From Adiantum capillus-veneris (Eukaryota; Streptophyta; Polypodiopsida; Polypodiales; Pteridaceae), in NCBI GenBank assembly GCA_014529385.2, contig CM043968.1:25285513-25349512 (forward strand): DNA of 64,000 bases, in the 5' to 3' direction. Position 1 is the stretch's first letter. Each line of letters begins with the position of its first letter. This document shows, piece after piece, positions 12,154-25,000 of the stretch. The notes under the pieces are model-generated. The model ran no database searches and had not been told where the DNA came from. It saw only the letters and a program-made list of their open reading frames with translations. The position numbers and the translations under genes were made by a program.

Positions 12154-12774
12154 TGATAGGAAATATGACGTTGCTAAGTAGATAATTGAGTAGATTACTT
12201 AATGGAGAGAGATAATTTTCACGCACAAGAGATTATAAAGTAGAGAGAGAGAGAGAGAGAGAGTACACACGATATACGTGGTTCACCCAATGGGGGCTAC
12301 GTCCACGAAAAAGCAGCCACTCAATGGCTTTAGTACTTCAAAATAAGAAGTAGGTTACAAAGGGATTATACCCTTTTGGAGCTCCCGCCTTGCTTCACTC
12401 TCACCACCTCACACCCACCTTATTACATCAACTTCACACTATGAAATGTGTGTAGAAATGGCCTCCTTTTATAGGCCAAAAGGATTGCCCTCTCTCATGA
12501 GAGGCAGCCATGTGTAGCCGCCCTTGTGTAGATAAGTCCAAATCGGACCCTCCAATCCGCCCATGTGTGGCCGCCCTTGAGAAGACAAGTCCGCTTTTGA
12601 ATTCAGCCACCGACCAACCAGCCAACTGATCGGTCATTTCCGACCACTTTCCGATCATCATCCGGCCATAATATTCCGACGATGACAATTTTGATTTCCG
12701 GCGAGTGATTTTATTTTTTGGCGAGTTATTTTTCTTCACGCACGATGGCTTCTCCTCATAATGGGGGCCTTACA
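12154..12774 (-). repeat. Copia-like solo LTR (G family), minus strand
   Basis: The reverse strand begins TGTAAGGCCCCCATTATG and ends near TTTCCTATCA. It contains a TATA box within GGCCTATAAAAGGAGGCC, GGGTGAACCACGTATATCG (a motif typical of plant copia LTR leaders) and a CT microsatellite. It matches the plus-strand copy at 44591-45337 with an internal length difference. No internal coding region, PBS or polypurine tract adjoins it, so it is a solo or truncated LTR. Confidence 0.7.
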
Positions 12775-12839
12775 AATGTGCGTTTTTAACTCAAAAAATT
12801 ACAAAGGGTAAATCAAGCTCCATACTTAACATTGTCCAT

Positions 12840-13260
12840 TATCATTGGCTCCAGTCTCTTCTTGCTTCTTCTTGTTTGAAGCATCTTGAGCAGCCTCTTT
12901 GTGAGACTAAACTCCCAATGTGTCGCATGCATCCGCATTAGTCCTCTTTCCTTCTAGTCCTTAGATATTGGTTAGCTTTCTCCATCATCATTAGCTTCGA
13001 TCTCTTCTTGCTTGTCTCCTTCTTGCTGCTTCTTGTTTGAGGCCTCTTGATCAGCCTCTTTGTAAGATTAAACTCTCAATGTGTCGTCTTCATCTGCATT
13101 AGTCCTTAGAGATTTGTTAGATTTCTCCATCATCAATATCTTTGATCTCTTCTTGCTTATCTCCTACTTGCTTTTTCTTGTTTGAGGCCTCTTGAGCAGC
13201 CTCTTTGTAAGACTAAACTCTCGATGTGTCGCCTTCATTTGTATTAGTCCTCTTAGCCTC
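12840..13260. repeat. Three tandem copies of a ~150-bp unit
   Basis: Each unit contains TTTGAGGCCTCTTGAGCAGC and CTCTTTGTAAGACTAAACTC. On the minus strand the units read as acidic, Lys/Glu-rich peptides (KEAAQEASNKKKQ-like) ended by stops, perhaps the remnant of a gag-like or charged repetitive protein. No function is assigned. Confidence 0.6.
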
Positions 13261-13530
13261 CTCTTTGAACACATCTATCATTTTTGGATCTTTTGGTGTA
13301 TCACTTTTAGGAAGTGAAGAGTCTCTATGTGGGGATAGCGGTGAAGTGCTGAGAAGTGCACGGATGCTTAGACTATCCTCCCTTTATTTTGTCTTAGCCT
13401 ATCTTCAATCACTTTTACCTTTGCTTTTCTCTTTAACTCTCTCTGAGCTTCTCTAGTGCCTCATTTTCCATTTCATCTTTCTCTACTTGTGTTCTCAGAA
13501 GTTCTTCTCTCCTTTCTTGTGTTCTAGTGT

Positions 13531-14336
13531 AACAACAATAGCCCATTCATGTTGACTTATGGATTTTAACCCCGGTTACCTATCACGTTGGTCACCAACA
13601 AAGAAAATTCAACAAGAGTTCCTCCATAATTATGTGAATATGCTAGACATTTCTCGTTTCACTTGCAACAAGTACAAGACCATGACAAGAAATATGTGAA
13701 TGAAGAGAGTCAAGTAACAAAAATATTTAAAAGCATGTAACAACAATAGTCTGCTCATATTAATGTATGGTTGTCAACTTTGGCCGCATATCACATTGCG
13801 TCTTTCAACATAGAAAATGCAATACTACTTCTCCATGATCGTATGAATATGGTATGTATTTTTCATTGCAACTTGCAACAAACACAAGACTATTATGAGC
13901 GGTATGTGAATGGGAAGAGGCAACCTATTACCGTTGCAAAAGGTGATGATGTTTCCTATGAGTTCTAGAGCATTCAGAAAGTATGAAGACTAAAAAATAC
14001 TAGTTGGTTGTCACCCAAAGTATTATGGAACCTCTCACAATACTCAAGAATGTAGATGAAGTTGCCTACAAGTTATGATTGCTTGCTAACTTATCCATCT
14101 AGTGTTTCATGTGAGTCATTTGCAAAAATGGCTTAGCATTGTGGATACCATGGTTGACACAGGCATGTTACTAGACTTTAACAAACCTATTATTCAATCT
14201 ACAATGACATCTTATAAGAGAACAAGTGCTTGTCAGCTAGAACTAAGGAAGGTTTTGCTTGCTTGGAAAAACATTTTTCTTCTCAAAAATAGATTCCTTC
14301 TTTTTTTTCAAGGAAAAAACTCTTGAATGAGGGGAG
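13531..14336 (+). pseudogene. Ty3/gypsy integrase C-terminal remnant
   Basis: A short tandem duplication (13531-13738 and 13739 to about 13930) encodes KYVNEES/RYVNGKRQP-like peptides. It is followed by VFHVSHLQKWL...VDTMVDTGMLLDF (14102-14185) and LRKVLLAWKNIFLLKNRFL (14240-14300). This is the 'VYHVSCLKKWLG...VQWxG' type tail that follows integrase in plant gypsy elements. It is broken by stops. A purine tract and an LTR-like start follow immediately. Confidence 0.55.
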
Positions 14337-14340
14337 GTGG

Positions 14341-14700
14341 TGTCAAGACACAAGTTCCGTGTACCCAAAGGCCCAGCTAGCAAATAAGGGGCTATCTATA
14401 AGCTTGACTTATATATAGGACGGATGGGTGTGGCGATTTGTCAGTCTCTAGACGATTTGGGGGCTCTGGAAAGCTAATCCGTGAGCTTGACTATCGGAGG
14501 TGGCCTAAACTTTGCACTCACAATCATGTTAATACAGCTGAAGTATTGGGTAGTCAAAAGGCATTATAATGAGTTTTCAACTTCAAGGTTATTGACATGC
14601 AAGAAAAAAGGGATCCATTTGTATGAGAAAAGGATGGAACTATGATGCTAGTTGGCATAAGGGATTTTTTCTTCTACGGAATTACAAGGTAACTTTGACT
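14341..14700 (+). repeat. Probable 3' LTR start of the gypsy remnant
   Basis: GAGGGGAGGTGG (14329-14340) looks like a polypurine tract and is followed by TGTCAAGACACAAG. A TATATATAGG box lies at about 14409. The right end was not found; the end coordinate given is nominal. Confidence 0.4.
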
Positions 14701-15640
14701 GCTAAGTAATAATTGATAATCATGCCCACAAGTTGTGAGATTCTATTTAGGATCATATTTAGGGTTGACTTGGGTTAACTGTTTGTTTCATGGATTTACT
14801 AGTTCTTTGGATGAGGGTATACTAAAAGTAGTGTGTTGTACTACAAAACGGACATGTTAAGAAGAAAATCAAGACATTGCAAGGGTGAGATACCAAAACA
14901 TCATCTTGCAAAGGTGATACATATGATCAAGTGTATCATGAACCCTCCATTTTTTGTCATTCATGTTAGGATCCAAAGAGTACCAAGCTAGATCAAAATA
15001 GTGGTTGAGCAATAACAATATCAATGCTATAACCCCATCATATAAGAAGTCACATTAAGTCATAATGCTATAAATCCATGATATAAGAAGTCCAATTAAG
15101 TCATATAACAATATTAATGCTATAATCCCATGATGTAAGAATTCAAATTTAGCAATGAGAATTCCCTATTGAACGAATTAATCAAATCAAATATGAGTAT
15201 GAAGCCATTGGTGAAACGAGAAATGTAGGATGAGTCAATGTGCTATAAGAGAGTCAACTTAAAACACAAAACTATGAAAAGGATTTAAAGAATAGGTGAC
15301 ATAAGCCATGAATGTGAATAAACTTTGTGACTACACAATGTAAATTACCTATTTTAACCAAGGTAGGATACATTGTGATTATAATTGAACTTCTACAGAT
15401 CAGAGATTTTAGTTTCATGAATGGAAATATATCCCATTAATAATTCCCATACCAAAGCCACACACACAAACTTTGTTTTTCTATAACAACGAAGACAAAC
15501 GTTTGCACGAGAGTCTCTCCTTCCTTTGAGACATGTGCAAGCAAAGATGCGAGACAATGGATTTTTAAAAACATCTTTTCAATAATCACAAGAAGTTTTC
15601 GACAAATTCTCACAATAATTTCCACATTGTGACTTGCCTC
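14701..15640. other. Intergenic, no gene recognised
   Basis: AT-rich DNA with a locally repeated phrase (CATGATATAAGAAGTC-like, 15030-15150). No coding or RNA gene was supported. Confidence 0.4.
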
Positions 15641-15795
15641 AACATCAGGAGCTTCTGTGAGGGAGGCACCACATACCTAGCTAAGTACAATTGGGGGTAG
15701 GGGACCGCCGGCCCGATGGGGGGGCCGGTGGTCCCTTGCCCCCAATCGTACCTAGCTAGGTATGTGGCACCTCTCAAGCAGAAGCTCATGATGTT
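15641..15795. mobile_element. 155-bp foldback element or hairpin (MITE-like)
   Basis: The arms from AACATCAGGAGCTTCTG to TGGGGG and back pair over about 70 bp with scattered mismatches. CCACATACCTAGCTA pairs with TAGCTAGGTATGTGG, and GGGACCGCCGGCCC pairs with GGGGCCGGTGGTCCC. The spacer is only a few bases. A transcript would fold into a long stem, so a MITE or a small-RNA hairpin are both possible. Confidence 0.65.
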
Positions 15796-17120
15796 ATGCA
15801 TTGTATGAAAAACAATGAAAAAGACTCTGTTTGCCTACATGAGAAAATTTCTAAACTTCTTGTGAATAGTGTGACTGTGACATCTCTCCTGGCCTTCTGT
15901 TATATAAGCAAGCAAGCATTGTGTTTGCAAAAGTTGAAGGGAGAGAGATTTCCTACATACTACAATACTTGAGATATGTCATGACATCATTAATGATGAG
16001 TTTTAAGTAATGGGTATAGATATTTTGCATAACCTGTGTGAGTTGACCACGTGAATTTTCACCTCTTTTGGCAAACTCTCTACTTCTGCCTTCTACTAAT
16101 AAAGCCAAAGCATTAACCTTTTATGTTTATATGGGCATGTTCTTTGTTCAAACAAAAAATTATCAAAAGTATATTAAACCTAAATTGTTGCACCAAGGCC
16201 AACCAAGTAAGACCAGTTGATCTTAATGTACCATTAGTAGGTTGTAGACAAGCATATTACATTCTTTTCTTAGTACACTTATTTGGCAAATTTTTAACAA
16301 TCATGCAAAACAAAAATTTGAAAGCCCTAAACTTATTAGATGTTACTAATTAAAAAAACCTGAAAATTTTTGTGTTCCCCAAATTTAAGACTATAGATCA
16401 TAACTTTGAACTTAGTTGTCTACATATTTCAAGGAGGTTATGGAGGCTTCATTCCGAACATTATGAAGCAATGCAGATGACAAGAAAATTCAAGAAATTT
16501 CCATTCTTCCATGTGCTATTACCAAAGCTTGCGAGACATTGGCAAGGTTATCTTCTATCGAATTTCGATAGTCATTTTTCAAAGTATTGGAAAAACAAAA
16601 GAAACTTTCATTTTGGTGTGAAAAATTCTATTACAACAACTCTCGTCTCCACAATTTCAAAAATAAAAATCCTTTCAAAACATCTCAAATGCGTAAGTGA
16701 AGGATGGTACAAAAAATGAGAAGCCCCATGAAAGTGGAAGTTAAAAGACTTTGCATATCCATAAAAGGAGTTGGTCAAGCGTGCATTAAAATAATACTTA
16801 TGTTTCCTTTTTTTTTAAGCATAATTTTCTTTTTGGTTTGCCAATGGCAAAGGCCTTGGTGTTTGGTTAGGCTTCTTTTTAACTTTGCAGATAAGGCAAT
16901 GATGGGTTTAAGTGGATACTTTCAATTTGTTTTCGCTTTAGTGCTAAATCTTGAAATTGACCAAGATCTTTCTTTTTGCCTTGTCACCGAACTTGCTTCC
17001 CTCACATTTTTAGCCATAACTTAAGACCTACACAGTTTCCCCTCCCAACCACAGTGTGGGCTCTCCATTGCAACTCTCATCACCACAATTTTAGAGCATC
17101 GAGAATCAATTCTTTTTGTA
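15796..17120. other. Intergenic, no gene recognised
   Basis: The ORFs at 16372-16719 and 16704-17024 have no family resemblance and no terminal repeats around them. Nothing else is supported. Confidence 0.4.
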
Positions 17121-17122
17121 TC

Positions 17123-17146
17123 ACACACACACACACACACACACAC
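17123..17146. repeat. (CA)n microsatellite
   Basis: Roughly twelve CA units immediately upstream of the inverted-repeat element at 17187-17517. Confidence 0.8.
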
Positions 17147-17186
17147 TTTTGAAATACACTTTTTGATTTGTTTATTTTAAAAAAAC

Positions 17187-17517
17187 AATTACCAAAATAT
17201 CCCTCTAATTTGTGGGAATTCCCAAAATACCTGTCATAAATGTCCAAAATGCCCTTCAAACTTTCCAAAATACCCTTGGTTATGAGATTAAATTTCTCCA
17301 AAAATAAAAAAACGACGAATTGTGTATCAATACAAGGCGCTAAAACTTGAATGAGTTGGTTATGTAGGCTTTGGAGATGAATTGCTTCGTTGTTTTTAAA
17401 CATAATTGCCTTCTTTGCGAGGTAATTTGTGACATTGCATGCTAAGCACTTCAAAATGGAGCTCAATTGTAACATTTTGGGAATTTCCACAAATTAGAGG
17501 GGTACCTTTTGGTTATT
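17187..17517. mobile_element. MITE-like element with ~43-bp terminal inverted repeats
   Basis: The left end (17187-17230, AATTACCAAAATATCCCTCT and onward) and right end (17473-17517) are inverted copies sharing CTAATTTGTGG and ATTCCCAAAAT. The ~245-bp interior repeats phrases such as CCAAAATACCC. No transposase is present. The target duplication was not resolved. Confidence 0.6.
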
Positions 17518-18250
17518 TTCCCTTATTTTTAAGCAAACCATCTTAAATTCTTAAACATTTCTTATGCTTGACCTTCACCTTTCCTTCAATATATTCTTCT
17601 ATATAGAGTTCCCTTGCACTATTGAATTATAGCATTTGAAAAATGGTAATAAAAAATCATCAATGTTTATAACCACATTACCTAGCCTTTTCAATCCCCA
17701 AAAGGAGCTAACCCATTTTGCAAAATATCCAAAAGTCGATAAAGAAGTTCTCAAATATTATAAGCCTTGTTGTAGATTTGAGACTATCATTTGGTGCATG
17801 AAAGGGGGGTTTGCATAGTCAAATTGCTTCTATGTTGCTTGGTTTAGAAGATATTATAGCTTGCTATACATGTATGGTTGAAGAATGAGTGTATACATCT
17901 TTGGTGGAAAGGAGTGTACAATCTATAGATTTCATAAGCATTTCAAAATGCTAAAGAAACTACCAAATAATAAAAGTCTGTATACATCAATCTCACCATG
18001 CCATATTCAATCCAACTGGGGTTCGTCGATCATCTATCATGTTGTTCTAACCCAATTGCGCCAACTCCTCGGAACTGTAAAACTCGTGGTATTATAAGTT
18101 TGTAAATATTTCAATCACGCAATGCTTCACATGCAAAAGTCAAATGTATGCTTGACTCCATTCTTCACTAAGGCTTGTTTTAGAAAACCAATGAAGTGAT
18201 CCCTTGCCCCCATGAGCCTTCCCAATCCATAAAACATAACCTTACCTAAA

Positions 18251-21200
18251 TTAAAATTTTGACAAACAAATGCTACCTGTGGACACCCTTTTGCTGCTGG
18301 TTTGAAGCATCTGCAACTTGCTTGCAGACTGATGCAAGTCCTCGCGCGAATGACTCCACACTAGAGCTTGAGGAGTGGTATCAACAATAGCATTTTCTTG
18401 CATAGCCTCATTCGAAAACTCATAATAGTCTCCCTCTAAGATTCGGAGAACCTGCGAAGTGAAGGTTACTTTGAATCAGAACAATGAAATTAGAACCACC
18501 AAAAAGTAGCCCATAATCTTACAGTTAAAAATGACACAGCCTATTAACGTATAGCACCGTAGTAGTGAAAATCCAAAAATTAAGATTGGTAGCATAGAAG
18601 GGATTGTTAATAGACTAGACCCTTGCTGTTGGGTAAGCCCGAAGTTTTTTCTTTGTGTGAATCCTCTCTTAGCCATGTATGTCATGATCCATGAGGGAAG
18701 CCTAAGACATTATCTCTAAATGGGTCAAGCTTGCAACTCTTTGTATGGCATACCTGCTTTAAGGCCCTTGAATAATGGAACTCTCGATCTTTACATGCAC
18801 AAAAGTATTCAGCTCTCTCTTCTTCTCTCTATGGCTCTTCTACGCCTGATCCACCATAGCTTTTCTCCATCACTTGCAGTTAACTAGGGCTGAAACTATG
18901 CTCACGTGCATGCTCCTCCCCAAATCTAGATCAGTATTTGTTTGCATAAGTAATCATTCAGGCTCATTTTGCCTCCATTCCCACTACAATCAGCATTCTG
19001 TAGGCAATTCTGTCCTTCTATATAGATTTTTTTGACAATGCAAATGTTTGGAAAACATGCACTTTGTAGTCTTCTATTGGTTCTGCTATCTAATAAGGTA
19101 TTTAGGCGACAAAAGGTTTTCAAATCCCAAAACCACGGAAGGAGAAGAGAATAAACCTGACTCATGCCAGGTCGAGCTTGAGGGTCCTTTTTTATGCAGA
19201 GAGAAGCCGCTTTGACCATCATGTCTAACTCGAGCACATCCAATGACTCTGCAATTCTCTCATCTACAAGCTCGTGAATTCGATGATGTAGGAGCTTTTG
19301 CCTTGCCTTCAGATTGAACAAATGATTTGAGTCAGCGAAGTATCATATAGAGAAGGTAGAAGCTACAATAAACAACAGACTCACCCATTCTACCAGAGAG
19401 ATCTCATCCTTTGGTCGTTTGAAGTCAATTGCCTTGCTCCCACTTATCAGCTGCAAAAGTACAATACCAAAAGAGTAGACATCTGTTTTGGATGTTACCT
19501 GGCCGCACTCCACGTACTCCGGAGCCAAGAACCTACAAGCACCATAATTCAAATCCAAATTTCTTCTTTCTTTCTCCTTTGAATGTTAAAAAATTTATAG
19601 CGTAAAATTGTCCTCTTTGCTATTGCAGGCACAAGCTGAGCGTGGGTAAGTGAGATATTCATGGATCCTGCGACTTTGATATTCGCATAAAAAAGACACC
19701 CAAATAGCCGCACTTACCCTAGTGCACCCACAACTTGAGTCTCAACTGGAGTATCTACATCTATATTCATCTTTGCAAGCCCAAAGTCGCCAACCTTCAA
19801 ACAATCTTAAAAATTCAGATACAGGATAAATGCATTTTGTGGTAGGAAGTAAAAAGCACATACCATTGGCTCAAAATCATGGGTAAGGAGTATATTGTTT
19901 GGTCTCATATCCCGATGCACAATGCAACCAACACGGCATTCCTCGTGAAGGTACCGCAAACCTCTGGCAGCTCCAATAGCAATCTTGTGACGTGCTGGCC
20001 ACTGCAGAACACTACCACTATGCCCTGCATTCAAGAAAAGGATCCCTATAATCCATCCTGAAAGAATAGCTCTTATTTTAACAATCTGCCTAACTTCACC
20101 CTCTCTTGCCTCATGATATGATGTATCATAGTGTTCTATTTTCTTAGCTCAAGCGTTTAACTTCAAACATAATCTTTATGCGAATGAACTTTCCCAACCT
20201 GCAAATAAACATGTATATACAATCCTACATGAATCTAGGATAAGACCAGATTCACCCTTAAAGAGAAATGCAAGATGTAGGCTACACCTTAAAATACTAA
20301 TTTGTGGCAACTCCAAGATTTCACCTGATCAACTAATTAGCCTCGTGAAAGTATTATGTGTGTGGAGCTTTTCAAAAAGCCTTATCATTTGTAACAACGT
20401 TTGTTCCTACTTTGATAGTATAAAATTGTCGAAATTAAAAGCTCTTTGTGCATATAATTGCCATATGTTAATAAACTATTATGATAGTCACACCTTTGAA
20501 AAGGAAACCCACAAAACTGTATTCGATTGAGAAAATAGAAAAAATTAATTAGAGGAAATTAAGTATATTAGGAATTCTCATGATAAATAAGATAGACAAG
20601 AGGTCAATTAGAATATTTAGCTTAATTTCTATTTATTAGAAATAGCCTTAGGTAGCCTAATGATTCGATTGTTAATTATTAATTATTGTTACAAAATTTA
20701 GTCAATGTCTATTTATCTTAAGATGATTATCATCTTATTCTAATCTTAAAATTCCACTATTTTTTATAATTATGTAGAAAATGTATTAGAAAGAATCTAT
20801 AATAATAAACCCCCATTGTTCGAGCTGACAATAATCTTAAAAAATTAATCTCATAATTTTCTAGGCTATTTTTCTAACCTTTTAATTGTTCCCAATTTTT
20901 TACCAAAATTGGGCAAAATAATGAAGAAATCATAGCCAAAATTTATCCAAAAAATTCAGCCTAACCTTGTCCAAATCCTATAAACTGCACCGAAAAGCTT
21001 GATTTGGTATGAAGAAATGCAGTCTTACCTGAAAGATGCTGGTCAAGGGATCCATTACAGACATATTCATACACGAGTAACCGATCACTGGTGCCTCCTA
21101 CGCCATAACCAAGTAGCCTGACCAGATTCCTATGTTGGGCACAGCTCAAAGCCTCAACTTCTGTCACAAATTGTACATCACTTTGTAAAGTTGTAGTTTT

Positions 21201-22006
21201 AAGTTTCTTGACAGCAACAGTTTGTCCTTCAGGTAAAGTTCCTCTGTACACAAAGCTAAAACCTCCTTCAGCAATCAGATTTTCAGATGCGAAGTTGTTC
21301 GTTGCAGACTTGAGTTCCAGCCAGTCATAAACACGAGGAGTCCTTCCAAGCTCCATTGATCTAAGTTTGCAGATAGAGCATAATGGTGGGGCTTGTGATT
21401 GGTGCTTCACCAGAACATCTCCTGCATATACCATTGGTTTTGCAGATTTTGATTTCGTTTCATTGTCATCCACCACAGAAACAACGTTCTCTGGTGGATC
21501 GACCTCCTCCTCTCTGAGGGAAGCTTGAACTTGAGAATGCACGAGCCTGCTATCTGCCCCTATCTTGCCTGAATCTGCAGCAGTTTGATGATCATGGGCT
21601 CTCATCAGTTCATTTAGTTGGGGAAAATTTCTTCTTGGATGCACAGAAATGATTTCTTTCTCCAAACATTCAGATGGCCTATGGGGATCAGAAGAGTACG
21701 AGGTCAAGGGAGCATTGTTGTCTGCATTTGCGGGTTCCGTAGTAGCCTTAATGTTAGAAGATAGGACTACATCCTCAGGTGGTGATTTTGATTCCTCATT
21801 AGTGACAGCTTGATCTGTAGAGCTCTCTCCTCTTGATGGACTCGGCTCGTTCTCATTTGCAGAAGACCATATTGGCAAAATACCATCAGGGGAGCTCCGC
21901 ATAAACAGGTCAATATAAGAGCTTTCTCCTGAATGAGAGGCTGAGGAAGCTACAGATTGGGCATCAGACTCTGGTGAAAGATTACCCATGTCCTGTAAGT
22001 CTCGAT
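18251..22006 (-). CDS. Kinase gene exons 7-12: linker and kinase domain
   Basis: Exon 7 (22006-21029) encodes a Ser/Glu-rich linker, the Cys pair in PPLCSIC, then the N-lobe. The Gly-rich loop is AEGGFSFV (529-536), the ATP lysine is K550 in VAVKK and the helix-C glutamate is E566. Exon 8 has HRDMRPNN with catalytic D648, exon 9 has GDFG with D666, and exon 10 has [20 protein letters not shown] and WALP-type contacts replaced by SLVEW. Exon 11 ends RPGMSQ and exon 12 begins VLRILEGD, the usual C-terminal helix of the family. All four core catalytic residues are present, although the third glycine of the loop is Ser and the HRD lysine is Arg. Confidence 0.88.
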
Positions 22007-25000
22007 CTGCATAAAATTTATGTCCGTAAAGGTATGTCAAACTTATGCACACCCATCATTAACAAATATAAATCTTCAGTGCAAATGCTACCCAGGAAAA
22101 GATAAACGAGTAAATATGCATAATTGTCGACCCAAGATAATCGGCATATAAAATAACATTCCAATCACGTAGCCAAGGCCTCAGCAGGAGTACAAGGCCA
22201 ATTGGATGTATCATCACATGATCAAGAAAGGAAAAAATTGAAGTTTCACTCGCCAGGAAGGGAAGAGTTTCTCGCAAGCAAGTAACACTCAAATATACAT
22301 GACATGATGGCATTGTAGCAATGTACTGTCCAGTGTGTCACACACAAAATATACAGTGCAGAAGCCAATGCAAATTCCTTATTCCTCATCTATGCATGGA
22401 GCTAGATTTCAAGTCCTTAGGAATACATCATCTCATGTTGCATACAATATTTGTCATGACATGTTATTTCACACCCATGCTCTTTCAATTTGTTGTCAAT
22501 GGCTCATGTTGTCACAAAATGGTGACGTGGCTAACCCCGGACACACACTATACGGCAGACACGTGGCAGCCCGGAAAATGCGGAGCAAAATACGCTGGCA
22601 GGCTGACATGGCCAATTGTATGGAAATCCGCTTTTTGCGCTGACTGCTGATGACGTGGCAGTGTACGGATTCCCTGAAATTGCGCTGGCTGTTTTTTATG
22701 GCAGCTTTTGGGCCCAGTTGCTTTTGAATGTTAAAAGCTTTTCAGTTACTGCTTTTGGGGCTCTGCTTTTGGGCATCCCTTGGTTCTATAAAATAGTGGG
22801 CAGGGCCTCACTTCTGAGAGCATCTGGACGCAGAGTCTGAGAGTGAGCACCTACCCACTCTCTTGTACTTTGAACACAGATAAATACAAAAAGAAATACC
22901 GAAAGGGGTGTCAGTCTTTGGGGCCAATATCTCTAGGCACGGAACTACGCCGGGCGGTGTCGACTCAAGTGTGAATTGTGAACTGTTTTGAAGTGAATCT
23001 CTACGATGTCGCGGTAGAATCTTGACTTGGGGTGTCCAAGGTTGTTACAGTGGTATCAGAGCACGCCCGATTTCTCTTCTACCGGGAAATCCGATCCTTT
23101 TCTCACGACACTTGTGGATTCCAACAGAAATCAATCGACTTCTTCTGCATCTGCGACGAATGCGGGAGGAGATCACGAAAAGATTCTCATGAGAAATCAA
23201 AGGAAGAGTACGGCACACCTTGGCCTACTCAGTCTGAGATTGAAGAGATGGAACGTCGACAATTGGTTGACAAGGCAACAAAGCAGATGATTAAAATTGC
23301 GAAGGATCCAAAATTTGCAAAATTTTTGACCCAGCAATCCCTCGTAGAAGTGCACACCCAATGGCAGAAGGCCACAGAGCCACCCATCAAACCGGCACTC
23401 AAGAAACCTCCTTCTCCGAGGATGTTTATAGAGCAAGAATTACAAAATGTGGTTCAGACACAAAGCTTTTGGACGCAAACAATAAAGCCAAAAAGCATAA
23501 GAAAGGAACTGACTTCTCGGGTTATTTGGGTCGTCAATCTACTTTTGCATTGGCAAGAAAGCAGAAGAAGCGTGTACGATTTGAAGGACTACCCAATTCT
23601 TCTTCATCTTCTTCTTCTTACAGTTCTTCTAGCTCTTTTGACTCAAGCGAAGAAGACAGGAAAGGGAAAAAGCGAAGCAAAAAGCAAAGCTTCGGAAAGG
23701 GCAAGAAAAAGGCAAAGAAGCCTAAATTTTGTCCAGTTTTTAACAGTTCTACAAAGGACTCATCCTCAGACAGTTCGGACTCTGACGATCACATGTTTTA
23801 CACAAAGAAGAAGCATTTTTATAAAGCCAACCAATATGATTTCCTCGAAGATAAAAGCAAGAAAGTAAGAGAATTCAAAGAAGGTGGACAGTCAATTAAG
23901 TTTGACTCTTTTTCTGGATTTCGAGATGCTCCGAGGGCTTTGGCCTTCATACAACAGTTTGACATAGCTTTCTCTGGAGGGCATTACTCAGAGCACTCCA
24001 AGATTCGGAGGGCTACATCTTTCTTCAAGGGAAATGCTCGAACATGGTGGTCCACCCTTCTACTGAGAAAGGAAGCTCCAGTTAAATGGTTGAAATTCAA
24101 AAGGCTTTTTATTTCTTCTTGGCTGACTCGAGAGTACGAATGAGATATACGAACTGCTTGGAATCATCTTCGGATGATCAAGGGAGATTCTCTGGACGCT
24201 TATTGCGAGAGATTTAAAGAACAGATTGAGCGGTTTTGCCGAGGACTTCCCACAGAAATCCAAGACTACTGCTTGGAACAAAAGTGAAATTCTATTCAAG
24301 AATTGATGGGTCATGAGAAACGGGGGTTTGCCATACATTCGGGCAATCTGACTTACCCCACTGATGACATCTTGACTCAGAAAACCCAACAGACTTCTAA
24401 TAATGGAAGTAGAAAGAGAGAGAGTTCCCAAGAAAAGAAAGACAAGGATTCACAACCCCGGCTCACTCTTCGAAAGAGGGCCAACTACATCAAAGAGGGG
24501 AAATGTTTCGGATGCGGGAAACATGGGCATGTCTCCGCGAAGTGCCCTAAAAAGGCACAGCAAGAACAGAATGAAGACAGGCAAGAGAGCTCGAGAGAAG
24601 CTGAGGAACGTGGAAGAAAAGGCAAGATTAACACAAGACTGGTTCCAGATTGCATGGGTACTGACCCAAGCACGATTGATGAAAGTACAGAACTTTCCCG
24701 AGCTTGGGGCAAAGTGAAAGATCAAGAAGCCCTGATTTTCTTTAACGGAGGAGCCAAGACCAACTTCATGTCACCTGAATTGGCGGTGCAGCTCGAGATT
24801 ACACCCGATCAGATGGGACCACAAGCAGAGGCAGTTCTAGCGGCACCCGAACAGGACGTGGCCATTACACCTGTCATTGGTAAACTTCGGTTGCATTGTC
24901 AGGGGTATTTGGGGCACGAGGACTTCTACATAATGCCCTTGGAAGGTTGTGATGTCCTCCTTGGAGTCCCTTGGTAACATAAGAACAATGCCATGGTCGA

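Noticed and set aside
23051..23062. tRNA gene at the TGGTATCAGAGC sites
   Set aside because: Only the 12-16 bases complementary to initiator tRNA are present at these sites (also near 26678, 37512, 56706 and 1701), each next to an LTR end. They are primer-binding sites, and no cloverleaf is present.
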